Below, in pieces: positions 29,709 to 40,018 of a DNA stretch of 64,000 nucleotides. Positions within the stretch are counted from its first letter, which is position 1, and each line of letters starts with the position of its first letter. The position numbers and the translations under genes were made by a program. The stretch is taken from the NCBI RefSeq assembly GCF_900112345.1, contig NZ_FOLB01000006.1, forward strand, positions 182,952 to 246,951, read 5' to 3'. Under the pieces are notes generated by a model. That model searched no databases. It had not been told where the DNA came from and worked only from the letters and a program-made list of their open reading frames with translations. Source of the stretch: Nocardioides terrae (GTDB taxonomy: Bacteria > Actinomycetota > Actinomycetes > Propionibacteriales > Nocardioidaceae).

Positions 29709-30653
29709 ATGGCAGTCGTGACCATGCGCCAGCTCCTCGAGAGCGGCGTCCACTTCGGACACCAGACCCGTCGCTGGAACCCGAAGATGAAGCGCTTCAT
29801 CCTCACCGAGCGCAACGGCATCTACATCATCGACCTGCAGCAGTCGCTGGCCTACATCGACCGCTCCTACGCCTTCATCAAGGAGACCGTCGCCAAGGGC
29901 GGCGTCATCCTCTTCGTCGGCACCAAGAAGCAGGCCCAGGAGGCGATCGCCGAGCAGGCGACCCGCGTCGGCATGCCCTACGTCAACCAGCGTTGGCTCG
30001 GCGGCATGCTCACCAACTTCTCGACCGTGCACCAGCGGATCAACCGCCTCAAGGAGCTCGACGAGATCGACTTCGACGACGTCGCGAGCAGCAGCCGCAC
30101 CAAGAAGGAGCTGCTGCAGATGCGTCGCGAGCGCGACAAGCTCAACAAGTCGCTCGGTGGTATCCGTGAGATGGTCCGCACGCCTTCGGCGGTGTGGATC
30201 GTCGACACGAACAAGGAGCACCTCGCCGTCGAGGAGGCGCGCAAGCTGCGCATCCCGATCGTGGGCATCCTCGACTCCAACTGCGACCCCGACCAGGTCG
30301 ACTTCCCGATCCCGGGTAACGACGACGCCATCCGCGCCGTCGGCCTGCTGACCCGAGTGGTCGCCGACGCCGTCGCCGAGGGCCTCATCGCCCGCTCCGG
30401 CGCCAAGACCGTCGGCGCCGAGGGCACCACGGCCGAGCCGCTGGCCGAGTGGGAGCGCGAGCTGCTCGAGACCCCGGCCGCCGAGGCCACCACGGAGGCC
30501 CCGGCCGCCGAGGAGCCGCAGGCCGCCGAGGCCACCACGGAGGCCCCGGCCGCCGAGGAGCCGCAGGCCGCCGAGGCTGCCATCGAGGCTCCGGCCGAGG
30601 GCGAGACCGAGGGTGAGACCGAGGCGACCACCGAGGCTCCGGCCGAGGCCTGA
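29709..30653 (+). CDS. rpsB: Ribosomal protein S2 with repetitive acidic tail
   Basis: 314 aa. [20 protein letters not shown], the S2 start, then [17 protein letters not shown] and [20 protein letters not shown]. The core ends near residue 250. The last about 60 residues are an Ala/Glu/Thr/Pro tail containing a duplicated 15-aa unit, encoded by a 45-bp tandem repeat. GGAGAA lies before the ATG. S2 is needed for S1 binding and initiation. Operon with tsf. Confidence 0.97.
   Translation: MAVVTMRQLLESGVHFGHQTRRWNPKMKRFILTERNGIYIIDLQQSLAYIDRSYAFIKETVAKGGVILFVGTKKQAQEAIAEQATRVGMPYVNQRWLGGMLTNFSTVHQRINRLKELDEIDFDDVASSSRTKKELLQMRRERDKLNKSLGGIREMVRTPSAVWIVDTNKEHLAVEEARKLRIPIVGILDSNCDPDQVDFPIPGNDDAIRAVGLLTRVVADAVAEGLIARSGAKTVGAEGTTAEPLAEWERELLETPAAEATTEAPAAEEPQAAEATTEAPAAEEPQAAEAAIEAPAEGETEGETEATTEAPAEA
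30483..30572 (+). repeat. 45-bp tandem duplication in the rpsB tail
   Basis: Two in-phase copies starting at 30483 and 30528 encode the 15-residue unit [16 protein letters not shown] multiple of three keeps the frame; copy number could vary between strains. Confidence 0.8.
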
Positions 30654-30692
30654 TCCACTCCCGTACACCGACGTACCTGAAGAGGAAGACAT

Positions 30693-31502
30693 ATGGCTTA
30701 CACCGCAGCCGACGTCAAGAAGCTCCGTGAGCTGACGCAGGCCGGAATGATGGACTGCAAGAAGGCGCTCGACGAGACCGACGGCGACTTCGACAAGGCC
30801 GTCGAGCTGCTCCGCGTCAAGGGTGCGGCCAAGGCCGCCGCCCGCGCCGCCGAGCGCGAGGCCTCCGCCGGCCTCGTGGCCACCTCGGGCAACGCCCTGA
30901 TCAGCCTGAGGGCCGAGACGGACTTCGTCGCCAAGAACGAGGCGTTCGTCGCCGCCGCCCAGGCGATCGCGGACGCCGCGAACGCCAGCAAGGTCGGCGA
31001 CGCGGAGGCCCTCAAGGCCGTGTCGCTCGGCGACAAGACGGTCGGCGAGACGGTCGACGAGCTCGCCCGCACCATCGGCGAGAAGATCGAGCTGGGCGAG
31101 GTCGCCTACTTCGACGGCACCACGACGGTCTACCTGCACAAGAAGGCCTCCGACCTGCCTCCGACCCTCGGCGTGCTCGTCGAGTTCGAGGGCGACGAGG
31201 CTGCCGCCAAGCAGGCCGCCCAGCAGGCTGCTGCGCTCAAGGCGCAGTACCTCACCAGCGACGAGGTCCCGGCCGACGTCGTGGCGTCGGAGAAGGACGT
31301 GCTGACCAAGAAGACGCTCGAGGAGGGCAAGCCCGAGGCTGCCGTCGCTCGGATCGTCGAGGGTCGCATCGGCGCCTTCTTCAAGGAGATCGTCCTGCTC
31401 GACCAGGAGTCGGTCTTCGAGGCCAAGAAGTCGGTCAAGCAGGTGCTCGACGCGGCCAACACGACCGTCAAGCGGTTCGCCCGCTTCGAGGTCGGCGCGT
31501 AA
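30693..31502 (+). CDS. tsf: Elongation factor Ts
   Basis: 269 aa, starting AYTAADVKKLRELTQAGMMD (UBA domain with the conserved TGAGMMDCKKAL pattern), then ETDFVAKNEAF and the C-terminal core. It recycles EF-Tu from GDP to GTP form. The ATG has GAAGAGGAAG upstream. Followed by a strong hairpin. Confidence 0.97.
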   Translation: MAYTAADVKKLRELTQAGMMDCKKALDETDGDFDKAVELLRVKGAAKAAARAAEREASAGLVATSGNALISLRAETDFVAKNEAFVAAAQAIADAANASKVGDAEALKAVSLGDKTVGETVDELARTIGEKIELGEVAYFDGTTTVYLHKKASDLPPTLGVLVEFEGDEAAAKQAAQQAAALKAQYLTSDEVPADVVASEKDVLTKKTLEEGKPEAAVARIVEGRIGAFFKEIVLLDQESVFEAKKSVKQVLDAANTTVKRFARFEVGA

Positions 31503-31510
31503 CCAGATAG

Positions 31511-32332
<822 letters not shown>

Positions 32333-32383
32333 GACCCCCACCAGCACAAGCGCGACCAGCGAGACATCGACGAAGGAGCTCCG

Positions 32384-32941
32384 GTGATCAACGACATCCT
32401 CAACGAGGCCGACGACAAGATGGGCAAGTCGGTCGATGCGACCCGCGAGGACTTCGCGACCCTGCGTGCCGGCCGCATCACCCCGACGGTCTTCAACAAG
32501 CTGACCGTCGAGTACTACGGGACGCCCACGCCCATCCAGCAGCTCGCGACGTTCACCAGCCCCGAGCCGCGGGTCATCGTGATCGCTCCCTTCGACGCCT
32601 CGGCGATGCCGAACATCGAGAAGGCCATCCGCGACAGCGACCTCGGCGTGAACCCCTCCAACGACGGTCGCGTCCTGCGCGCGGTGTTCCCCGAGCTGAC
32701 CGAGGAGCGCCGCAAGGACTACATCAAGCAGGCGCGGGAGAAGGCCGAGGGCGGCCGCGTGTCGGTTCGCCAGGTGCGCCAGAAGGCCAAGCAGAACCTC
32801 GAGAAGCTCGAGAAGGACGGCGAGATCGGCAAGGACGACCTCACCGGCGCCGAGAAGCGGCTCGACGGGATGACCAAGAAGCACACCGACGCCATCGACG
32901 ACCTGCTGAAGGCCAAGGAGGCCGAGCTGCTCGAGGTCTGA
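32384..32941 (+). CDS. frr: Ribosome recycling factor
   Basis: 185 aa, with DKMGKSVDATREDFATLRAGR, YYGTPTPIQQLATF and the hinge-following helix ERRKDYIKQAREKAEGGR. It splits post-termination ribosomes with EF-G. GTG start with AAGGAG upstream. Confidence 0.96.
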   Translation: MINDILNEADDKMGKSVDATREDFATLRAGRITPTVFNKLTVEYYGTPTPIQQLATFTSPEPRVIVIAPFDASAMPNIEKAIRDSDLGVNPSNDGRVLRAVFPELTEERRKDYIKQAREKAEGGRVSVRQVRQKAKQNLEKLEKDGEIGKDDLTGAEKRLDGMTKKHTDAIDDLLKAKEAELLEV

Positions 32942-32959
32942 CCTCGAGCGCTCCTCACG

Positions 32960-33880
32960 ATGACCGACATGTCAGTGCCGGCACCTGCCGCCGACGGCTC
33001 CGGAAGCTCCGGGAAGGTCGGCGGCGACAAGCCCACGAAGGACCACGGCCGCGCGGGCCGCGACCTCAAGGCCGCGATCCTCTCGGCGGTGGTCCTGCTC
33101 GCCGCCGTGGCGCTCTCGCTCTTCATCTGGAAGAGCCTCTTCATCCTGATCGTCGCGACCGCCGTGGTGGTCGCCGTCTGGGAGCTGCGCAAGGGCCTGC
33201 TCGCCAAAGGCATCGACCTGCCCGAGCAGCCGCTGATGGCCGGCGGCGTCGTGATGGTCGTGGTCGCCTACGCCTGGGGCGCCGAGGCGCTGGTCACGGC
33301 GACGGCGGTCACCGCGCTGGTCACCATGCTCTGGCTGCTGCGCCGCGGCGTCGACGGCTATGTCAAGACCGCCACCGGCTCGGTCTTCACGCTGGTGTAC
33401 CTGCCGTTCCTCGGGTCCTTCGTCGCGCTGATGCTCGCCGAGGGCGGCACCTGGGACGAGACCGGCATCGACGACGGCGTCAAGGGCATCATCACCTTCG
33501 TCCTGGTCACGATCGCCTCCGACATCGGTGGGTACGTCGCCGGCGTGCTCTTCGGCCGGCACCCCATGGCTCCGGTCATCTCCCCGAAGAAGTCCTGGGA
33601 GGGGTTCGCCGGCTCGGCGATCTTCACGATCACCGCGGGCGTCCTCCTGGTCGTCCTCCTGCTGGACGCGGACTGGTGGGTCGGTGTGGCGCTCGGCGTG
33701 ATCACCGTGGTCATGGCGACTCTCGGCGACCTGTGCGAGTCGGTGATCAAGCGTGACCTGGGCGTCAAGGACATGAGCCAGGTCATCCCGGGGCACGGCG
33801 GGCTGATGGACCGGCTGGACTCGCTGCTGGCCACGATCGCCCCCATCTGGCTGCTCCTGCACTACGCGGTCTTCAACTGA
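32960..33880 (+). CDS. cdsA: Phosphatidate cytidylyltransferase CdsA
   Basis: 306 aa with a short Gly/Ser/Lys-rich cytoplasmic start and about seven or eight membrane segments. The family signature is intact near the C-terminus: GDLCESVIKRDLGVKD and IPGHGGLMDRLDS. It makes CDP-diacylglycerol for phospholipids. Its product supplies CDP-alcohol phosphatidyltransferases such as the one encoded at 37815-39965. Nineteen bases after frr. Confidence 0.94.
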   Translation: MTDMSVPAPAADGSGSSGKVGGDKPTKDHGRAGRDLKAAILSAVVLLAAVALSLFIWKSLFILIVATAVVVAVWELRKGLLAKGIDLPEQPLMAGGVVMVVVAYAWGAEALVTATAVTALVTMLWLLRRGVDGYVKTATGSVFTLVYLPFLGSFVALMLAEGGTWDETGIDDGVKGIITFVLVTIASDIGGYVAGVLFGRHPMAPVISPKKSWEGFAGSAIFTITAGVLLVVLLLDADWWVGVALGVITVVMATLGDLCESVIKRDLGVKDMSQVIPGHGGLMDRLDSLLATIAPIWLLLHYAVFN

Positions 33881-33921
33881 CCGACCGACGCGATGTGCCG
33901 CACCTGGCGCGACGGTGGCGC

Positions 33922-33927
33922 TAGGGT
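33922..33927 (+). promoter_or_regulatory. Candidate -10 box for the small membrane protein gene
   Basis: TAGGGT, about 34 bases before the ATG at 33961, which has its own GGAGGAG site. Confidence 0.45.
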
Positions 33928-33960
33928 CGAGACACACGTCCTCGACTTCGAGGAGGAGAC

Positions 33961-34317
33961 ATGAGTCAGCTGCGACCACAGTCGGCGGACAGCGCCGCAG
34001 AGATGCCCGAGCCCGAGAGCCCCAACTGGTGGCACCGCGACCACCCTGTCTTCACGCCGCTGAGCGGCTTCTTCTCCGGGCTCGCCTTCACGCTCCTGGT
34101 GCCGGGGCTGTTCGCGGCCGTGCTCGAGGCGTTCTTCCCGAAGCACACGGCGACCGACCTCTTCCCGTTCGGAGCCGTCCTGCTCGTCGTACCGCTCGTG
34201 CTGATCGTGCGGGAGCGCACCCGCCGGCTGGGTCTCTACTTCCTCCTGGGCATGGTCACCACCGCCGTCGTGGTGGTGGGAGTCGCCGCGACGGCGCTCT
34301 GGCTGCTGACCCGCTGA
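33961..34317 (+). CDS. Hypothetical small membrane protein
   Basis: 118 aa. A polar N-terminus of about 35 residues (ESPNWWHRDHPVF) and three hydrophobic segments (about 37-60, 67-80 and 92-115) with an RERTRR loop. GGAGGAG lies just before the ATG. No family was recognised. It stands alone between cdsA and the phosphatase. Confidence 0.7.
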   Translation: MSQLRPQSADSAAEMPEPESPNWWHRDHPVFTPLSGFFSGLAFTLLVPGLFAAVLEAFFPKHTATDLFPFGAVLLVVPLVLIVRERTRRLGLYFLLGMVTTAVVVVGVAATALWLLTR

Positions 34318-34355
34318 CCGCGTCGATCTCGTGGGCGACCCAGTCGTCCGGCTGC

Positions 34356-34410
34356 GTTCACGCACCGGTCACGTGAGGTGGCGCGCACGGTCTTCTTGCG
34401 TCCCTAGCTT
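34356..34410 (+). promoter_or_regulatory. PHO box and -10 element of alkaline phosphatase
   Basis: Direct 11-base units GTTCACGCACC (34356) and GGTCACGTGAG (34367) match the PhoP-binding PHO box known from Streptomyces (GTTCACC-like units); a weaker third unit starts at 34378. TAGCTT at 34405-34410 is a suitable -10 box. Predicts induction by phosphate limitation. Confidence 0.6.
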
Positions 34411-34460
34411 GCGACTGAACCGCCTGGGAACGGCTCGGGCGAGAGTCGAAGGAAGCCAAG

Positions 34461-36134
34461 ATGGCCCGCACGAATGCCAGCATGCGCCGGGTGCGCCTGC
34501 TCGCCGGCGTCACGGGGCTCGCGGTCGCGAGCACCGGGGTGGCGTACGCCGCCGACATCAGCGAGACCGGTGGCGCCAACCGCCACGACGGTGACCAGAC
34601 CGCCGAGATCGCCGCGCAGGTGAAGTTCGGCAAGGCGAAGAACGTCATCCTCTTCATCGGCGACGGCATGGGTGACTCCGAGATCACCGTCGCGCGCAAC
34701 TACCTCGTCGGCGCCTCCGGCCAGCTCGAGGGCATCGACAGCCTTCCGCTGACCGGCCAGTACACGACGTACGCGCTGCACAAGGGGGACGACCCGCTGA
34801 CGACCGGGGACGACACCGGCAAGCCCGACTACGTGACCGACTCCGCCGCGTCGGGCACCGGCTGGTCGACAGGAACGAAGACCTACAACGGCGCGATCAG
34901 CGTCGGCCTGGACGGCACCACCGCGCACCAGACGCTGCTCGAGTGGGCCAAGACCCAGGGGCTCAAGACCGGTGACATCACCACCGCCGAGGTCCAGGAC
35001 GCGACCCCCGCCGTCCAGCTCTCGCACGTCGCCGACCGCGGCTGCTACACGCCGGTGGGCCAGACCGTGACCGTCGACGGCAAGTCGCAGAAGAAGGACA
35101 CCGCCAAGTGCCCCGGGCAGAAGTCGATCGAGGAGCAGATCCTCGACACCCGGGCCGACGTCGTCATGGGCGGCGGCAAGGGCTGGTTCGACGCCGTCGC
35201 GGCGAACGGTAGGTCGGTGCTGCAGAACGCCCAGGACGCCGGGTTCCAGGTCCCCACCACCAAGGCGGAGATGACCGCTGTCACCAAGGCGGACCAGTCC
35301 GCCCCGGTCCTCGGCCTCTTCGCCTCGGGGAACATGCAGACCCGCTACAAGGCGACCCCCGCGACGGCCGACGGCTACGCCAAGCCCGCCGCCGAGTGCC
35401 AGACCAACGACACGGCGCCCGACGGCACGTCGGTGACCTGGCCGGGCACCCAGCCGACGCTCGCTGACATGACGAGCAAGGCGATCGGCCTGCTGGACAA
35501 CGACAAGGGCTTCTTCCTCCAGGTCGAGGGCGCGTCGATCGACAAGCAGGACCACGCCGCCAACGCCTGCGGTCAGATCGGTGAGACCAAGGACCTCGAC
35601 GAGGCCGTGAAGGTCGGGATGGACTTCGCCAAGACGCACGGCGACACGCTCGTCATCGTGACGGCGGACCACGCCCACACCAGCCAGATCATCAACGCCG
35701 AGGACATCACCGGAGGCTCATCGGTCCCGCTTGCGGGCACCTACAACCTGCTGACCCACGACGGCACCGTGGAGACCGTCGCCTACGGCACCGCTCAGCT
35801 CGGCGGTTCCCAGCAGCACACAGGCACCCAGCTGCGCATCGCCGGCTTCGGGCCGGGCGCCGCCAACGCGGTCGGGCTGTCGGACCAGACCGACGTCTTC
35901 GACACGATCAAGGACGCGCTCAGCGGCGTCGGCCTCGATCCGGCCCCGTCGGCCGGCACGACCACGAAGACCGTGACGGTCACCAAGGAGGTCGCCCCGG
36001 CGCGCCTCACGAGCGCCGTGGACAGCAAGGTCAGGACGCTGGCCAAGCAGATCAGGAAGGCCAAGGGCGACCGCAAGGCGAAGCTGAAGGCGCAGCTGCG
36101 CGCCTACCGGGCCGTCCAGCGGCAGCTCCACTGA
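34461..36134 (+). CDS. phoA: Secreted alkaline phosphatase (PhoA family)
   Basis: 557 aa. Signal peptide MARTNASMRRVRLL... ending near AYAADI (about 1-31). Metal motif ILFIGDGMGDSE (67-72), catalytic Ser in YVTDSAASGTG (Ser128), later QVEGASIDKQDHA and VTADHAHTSQI with the zinc ligands. Residues about 490-557 are an extra, strongly basic Lys/Arg/Ala helix (KQIRKAKGDRKAKLKAQLR), which could hold the enzyme to wall polymers. It releases phosphate from organic esters. A PHO box lies upstream and a strong terminator follows. Confidence 0.92.
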   Translation: MARTNASMRRVRLLAGVTGLAVASTGVAYAADISETGGANRHDGDQTAEIAAQVKFGKAKNVILFIGDGMGDSEITVARNYLVGASGQLEGIDSLPLTGQYTTYALHKGDDPLTTGDDTGKPDYVTDSAASGTGWSTGTKTYNGAISVGLDGTTAHQTLLEWAKTQGLKTGDITTAEVQDATPAVQLSHVADRGCYTPVGQTVTVDGKSQKKDTAKCPGQKSIEEQILDTRADVVMGGGKGWFDAVAANGRSVLQNAQDAGFQVPTTKAEMTAVTKADQSAPVLGLFASGNMQTRYKATPATADGYAKPAAECQTNDTAPDGTSVTWPGTQPTLADMTSKAIGLLDNDKGFFLQVEGASIDKQDHAANACGQIGETKDLDEAVKVGMDFAKTHGDTLVIVTADHAHTSQIINAEDITGGSSVPLAGTYNLLTHDGTVETVAYGTAQLGGSQQHTGTQLRIAGFGPGAANAVGLSDQTDVFDTIKDALSGVGLDPAPSAGTTTKTVTVTKEVAPARLTSAVDSKVRTLAKQIRKAKGDRKAKLKAQLRAYRAVQRQLH

Positions 36135-36167
36135 TCCCGTCGCGCTGATCTACCGACTGATCGGCGG

Positions 36168-36198
36168 CAGCGGCCCGGGGAGTATCCCCGGGCCGCTG
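36168..36198. terminator. Terminator after alkaline phosphatase
   Basis: A perfect 13-bp stem, CAGCGGCCCGGGG and CCCCGGGCCGCTG, around the loop AGTAT. Confidence 0.78.
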
Positions 36199-36264
36199 TC
36201 AGCGTCCCGGGGCCGCTGCTTCGCCGAGTAGGACCGGCCGCCGCCCGGGTGGGACACTGGCGGG

Positions 36265-37428
36265 GTGAGCAGACCGATCGGCGAGGAGACCCCGGACGAG
36301 GCAGCCGCGCGTGGCCGCGCGCTGCCGCTGGTGATGAGCCCGCCGAAGGGCCGCGGCAAGCCGCCGCGTCACCTCGCCGACCTCACCCTCGCCGAGCGGC
36401 AGGAGGCCGCCACGGAGGCCGGGCTGCAGGCGTTCCGTGCCAAGCAGCTGTCGGTGCACTACTTCGAGCGGCTCGTGCACGACCCGGCCGAGATGACCGA
36501 CCTGCCCGCGGCCCAGCGCGAGTCGATCGTCTCGACCTTCCTGCCGGACCTGATGACCCCGATCCGGACGCTCGAGGCCGACCGCGGCACCACGGTGAAG
36601 ACGCTGTGGAAGCTCTTCGACGGCGCGCTGGTCGAGTCGGTGCTGATGCGCTACACCGATCGCGCCACCATCTGCATCTCCTCCCAGGCCGGCTGCGGCA
36701 TGGCCTGCCCCTTCTGCGCCACCGGCCAGGGCGGCCTGCAGCGCAACATGTCGACCGCCGAGATCGTGCACCAGGTCGTCGTCGGCGCCCGCGCGATGGC
36801 GTCCGGCGAGGTCCCGGGCGGGCCGGGACGGCTCTCCAACGTCGTCTTCATGGGCATGGGCGAGCCGCTCGCGAACTACCGCGCCGTCATCGGAGCCGTA
36901 CGCCGGCTCACCGACCCCGCCCCCGAGGGGCTCGGCCTCTCGGCGCGCCACGTCACCGTCTCGACGGTCGGCCTGGTGCCCCGGATCAAGCAGCTCGCGA
37001 CCGAGGGCGTCCCGGTCACCCTGGCGTTGAGCCTGCACGCGCCCGACGACGAGCTGCGCAACGAGCTGGTGCCGATCAACACGCGCTTCAGCGTCGCCGA
37101 GACCGTCGAGGCGGCCTGGGAGTACGCCCGGACGACCAAGCGCCGGGTGTCGATCGAGTACGCCATGATGCGCGGCATCAACGACCAGGGCTGGCGCGCC
37201 GACCTGCTCGCCGACGTCCTCAACTCCTACGGCGACTGGGGCTGGGTGCACGTCAACCTGATCCCGCTCAACCCGACGCCCGGCTCGAAGTGGACCGCCT
37301 CCGACCCCGCCGACGAGCGGGAGTTCGTGCGCCGGCTCGAGGCCAAGGGCATCTCCACGACCGTGCGCGACACGCGCGGCCGCGAGATCGACGGCGCCTG
37401 CGGGCAGCTGGCGGCCGTCGAGGCCTGA
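36265..37428 (+). CDS. rlmN: Dual-specificity RNA methyltransferase RlmN
   Basis: 387 aa radical-SAM enzyme. The CxxxCxxC cluster is Cys144, Cys148 and Cys151 in [27 protein letters not shown], the SLHAPDD segment and the C-terminal Cys in DGACGQL (the methyl-carrying residue) are present. It methylates C2 of A2503 in 23S rRNA and A37 in some tRNAs. GTG start. Usually found just after cdsA in this order; here the membrane protein and phosphatase are inserted between them. Confidence 0.95.
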   Translation: MSRPIGEETPDEAAARGRALPLVMSPPKGRGKPPRHLADLTLAERQEAATEAGLQAFRAKQLSVHYFERLVHDPAEMTDLPAAQRESIVSTFLPDLMTPIRTLEADRGTTVKTLWKLFDGALVESVLMRYTDRATICISSQAGCGMACPFCATGQGGLQRNMSTAEIVHQVVVGARAMASGEVPGGPGRLSNVVFMGMGEPLANYRAVIGAVRRLTDPAPEGLGLSARHVTVSTVGLVPRIKQLATEGVPVTLALSLHAPDDELRNELVPINTRFSVAETVEAAWEYARTTKRRVSIEYAMMRGINDQGWRADLLADVLNSYGDWGWVHVNLIPLNPTPGSKWTASDPADEREFVRRLEAKGISTTVRDTRGREIDGACGQLAAVEA

Positions 37429-37434
37429 GCCCGA

Positions 37435-37818
37435 CTACGCGCTCGCGTGAGCGCGGTGCCGGCCGCCGACGTACCCCTCCCGGGCCAGCCCCAGAGCACC
37501 GCAGACCACCGCGACGAGCTCGACGACGAAGGCCAGCCAGGCGTACCAGCTCCAGTCGGTCTCGATGCCGAAGAGCCCGACGGTCGCGGCGATGAGGAAC
37601 GCGACGATCGTCGCGGCGCCGAAGCCGGCGGCGAGGAGGAGCGGCGCCCAGTCGTGCCACATGACGAGCAGGACCGCGATCGCGATCCCGGCCACGACGT
37701 TGACGACGAACAGGGCGCCGACGGTGCCCTGGTCCTTGACGCCGTCGAACCAGAGGTAGAGGTGGACGACCGCGGAGACGAGCACGGCCGCCGCGGCGAT
37801 GGTGCGGATCATCATCAT
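37435..37818 (-). CDS. Small four-helix membrane protein
   Basis: 127 aa from the ATG at 37818, which overlaps the upstream stop (ATGA) and has GGAAGGGAG before it. Four hydrophobic segments, an early HLYLWFDGVKDQGTVG loop and WHDWAPLLLAAGF. No family with known function was recognised. Coupled to the phosphatidyltransferase-sulfatase gene, so it may be an accessory of that protein. Confidence 0.72.
   Translation of the reverse strand: MMMIRTIAAAAVLVSAVVHLYLWFDGVKDQGTVGALFVVNVVAGIAIAVLLVMWHDWAPLLLAAGFGAATIVAFLIAATVGLFGIETDWSWYAWLAFVVELVAVVCGALGLAREGYVGGRHRAHASA
37438..37455. terminator. Hairpin at the convergent end of rlmN
   Basis: CGCGCTC-GCGT-GAGCGCG, a 7-bp perfect stem inside the 3' end of the opposing gene. 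It may end rlmN transcription. Confidence 0.4.
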
Positions 37819-39965
37819 GGGCTCCCTTCCGGAGCAGGGTCGCTGAAGGTGGCGAGGAACCGGTCGCGGAAGGTGTCCATCCGCGTGACCGGCGCGTCGG
37901 GCGGCGGCCGCAGCCCGGCCGACCAGCCCCAGCCGGAGACGGCGTCGAGCACCGCGGGGTCCTGCGCGATGACGCTGATCGGGACGTCGTGGCCGGGAGA
38001 GGCACCGGTGACGTAGGAGTGCGGCTGGTGGTCGCCGAGCACGACGAGCACCAGGTTCGGGTCGGGACGCCGGGCCAGCCACGACACGAGCGCCGACCAG
38101 GTGTACTCGACCGACTTCCCGTAGGCGGCGCGCACCCGGGACGGGCTGCGCAGCACCTCGTCCGGCGAGCCACCCACGGCGGGGACCCGCGAGAAGACCG
38201 AGCCGTCGCCCACCGCCGACCACGGCACGAGCTGGGGCAGCGGCGTCCACGGGTGGTGGCTGGAGACCAGGTCGATCTCCGCCATCACCGGCTTCCGGGG
38301 GCCCGCGGTGAGCTCGTGCTGCTCGAAGGCGGCGATGGTGAACTGGTCGGGCATCGGCGCATAGCTGAACCGAGGTCCGCGGTAGCCGACGTTGCGCTCG
38401 TCGTAGAGCTTGTCGAAGCCGTAGAACCGGCGGCCGTCGGACCAGTCCTTCGTCACCGCGGGGACGTCGAAGACGGTGCGCCAGCCGGCCTGCTCGAAGG
38501 CCGACGTGAGCGTCGCGTGGGAGGAGGTGACCAGCTGGTTGTAGCGCTGTTGGCTGTCGACCCAGAGGCCGGACTGGAGGGTCGAGTGGGCCAACCAGCT
38601 CGCCGCGCCGAACGTCGGAGAGGTGAGGAACGCGCTGCGCGAGTCATAACCCGCGGCCCGCAGCTGCGCGGTGCCGCGGTCGAGGACGGCGTCGACACCT
38701 CGCGAGTACGACGTCCCCTGCACCGCCACCCGGCCGTAGCTCTCGACGAAGACGAGCAGGACGTCCTTGCCGCGAAGCCGGCTGAGGAGCCCGGGCGGCA
38801 GGGGGTCGTCCTCGGCGATCTCGCCGGCGAAGACGTGCCGGTCCGCGAGGTCGAACGAGACCGCCTGGACCTGTCGCGCGGCCAGCACCGACGTCCCGGT
38901 CGAGGCGACGCCACCTCCGGCCGCCGCGGAGAACGCCCCGACCGTCGCAGCGGCGGCCACGACCGTCACGCCGACCCGACGGTGCCGGGCCGCGGAGGAG
39001 GCCACCCGTCTGACCGCCGCGGTGAGCACCACGCCGATCACGACGACGAGGACGGCCACGCCGGCCACCAGCCCCACCACGGCCACGATCCCGCTCGAGT
39101 CGCGCACCACGCCGAGCCCGGGGCCGACGTAGTAGGAGTCGTTCAGCAGGTCGAAGCGGCGGTCCAGCACGACCGAGAACCCCAGGTCGAGGGCGCGCAC
39201 CACGGTCAGCAGGGTCAGCACGACACCGAGAGCGGCAACGGCCGGCCGGCGTACGGATGAGGGGAGGACGGCGGCCAGGAGCACCAGCGCCAGCAGCTCC
39301 ACGGGCACCTGCAGGAAGGCCGCGAGCGAGAGGTCGCGGACCCGGTCCGGAGCGACGAGGGCGAGCCACAAGACGACGTACGCCGCGACAGTGACCGCGA
39401 CCGTGGGCGGCCGGTCGACGGTGTCGGCGGATCCCAGTCGCCGCAGCTGGCGGACCTGGTGGGCGAAGGACTCGACGAGCAGCGCGAGCGCGACGGCGAG
39501 TGCGGTCAGGGCGAGCGTGCGAGGCATGACGTCGGCCGTGACGGCGGTGAGGACGATGCCCTGGACGGCGGCGACGACCTTGGCCCAGTAACGCGGCGGC
39601 GTCTGCGCGCGCAGCCAGGGCCACAGCCACCCCGCGACGAGCAGCAGGTAGCGAGCCAGGCCGATCAGGATCACCCACCACGCCACCGTGCGGGCGACGT
39701 GCACGCTCAGCGCCAGCACCAGGAACGCGTCGACCTCCATGTCGTAGCGCGCCCCGAATCGGGTGCAGACCGTCCGGCGCGCCACCGCTCCGTCGACCGC
39801 GTCGAGGACCAGCGCGACGCTCGCGAGCGGGACGAGCAGACCGAGCGCGACGGGGGCGACCATCGCCCGGACCACCAGCGCTGCGACCGCGCAGACGAGT
39901 GCCAGCCGGACCGTCGTGACCAGGTCGGCCGGGCGGCGGGCCGCGGGGATCTGAACCTCGAGCAT
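37815..39965 (-). CDS. CDP-alcohol phosphatidyltransferase fused to sulfatase-type domain
   Basis: 716 aa from the ATG at 39965 (GGAGG five bases upstream). The N-terminal domain has the complete CDP-alcohol phosphatidyltransferase motif, DAVDGAVAR (55-63) then GARYDMEVD (71-79), within membrane helices. More helices follow to about residue 330. The C-terminal half is an alkaline-phosphatase-superfamily domain like sulfatases and LtaS-type enzymes: DVLLVFVESYGRV, an ASWLAHSTLQSG segment and VVLGDHQPHSY. Possibly makes a phospholipid and then transfers or cleaves its head group outside the membrane. The combination in one chain is unusual; substrates unknown. Confidence 0.8.
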   Translation of the reverse strand: MLEVQIPAARRPADLVTTVRLALVCAVAALVVRAMVAPVALGLLVPLASVALVLDAVDGAVARRTVCTRFGARYDMEVDAFLVLALSVHVARTVAWWVILIGLARYLLLVAGWLWPWLRAQTPPRYWAKVVAAVQGIVLTAVTADVMPRTLALTALAVALALLVESFAHQVRQLRRLGSADTVDRPPTVAVTVAAYVVLWLALVAPDRVRDLSLAAFLQVPVELLALVLLAAVLPSSVRRPAVAALGVVLTLLTVVRALDLGFSVVLDRRFDLLNDSYYVGPGLGVVRDSSGIVAVVGLVAGVAVLVVVIGVVLTAAVRRVASSAARHRRVGVTVVAAAATVGAFSAAAGGGVASTGTSVLAARQVQAVSFDLADRHVFAGEIAEDDPLPPGLLSRLRGKDVLLVFVESYGRVAVQGTSYSRGVDAVLDRGTAQLRAAGYDSRSAFLTSPTFGAASWLAHSTLQSGLWVDSQQRYNQLVTSSHATLTSAFEQAGWRTVFDVPAVTKDWSDGRRFYGFDKLYDERNVGYRGPRFSYAPMPDQFTIAAFEQHELTAGPRKPVMAEIDLVSSHHPWTPLPQLVPWSAVGDGSVFSRVPAVGGSPDEVLRSPSRVRAAYGKSVEYTWSALVSWLARRPDPNLVLVVLGDHQPHSYVTGASPGHDVPISVIAQDPAVLDAVSGWGWSAGLRPPPDAPVTRMDTFRDRFLATFSDPAPEGSP

Positions 39966-40018
39966 GTGGCCTCCGTAATGGTGGTGACAAGTGGGGCACG
40001 ACACCGGCACGGTGTTGG

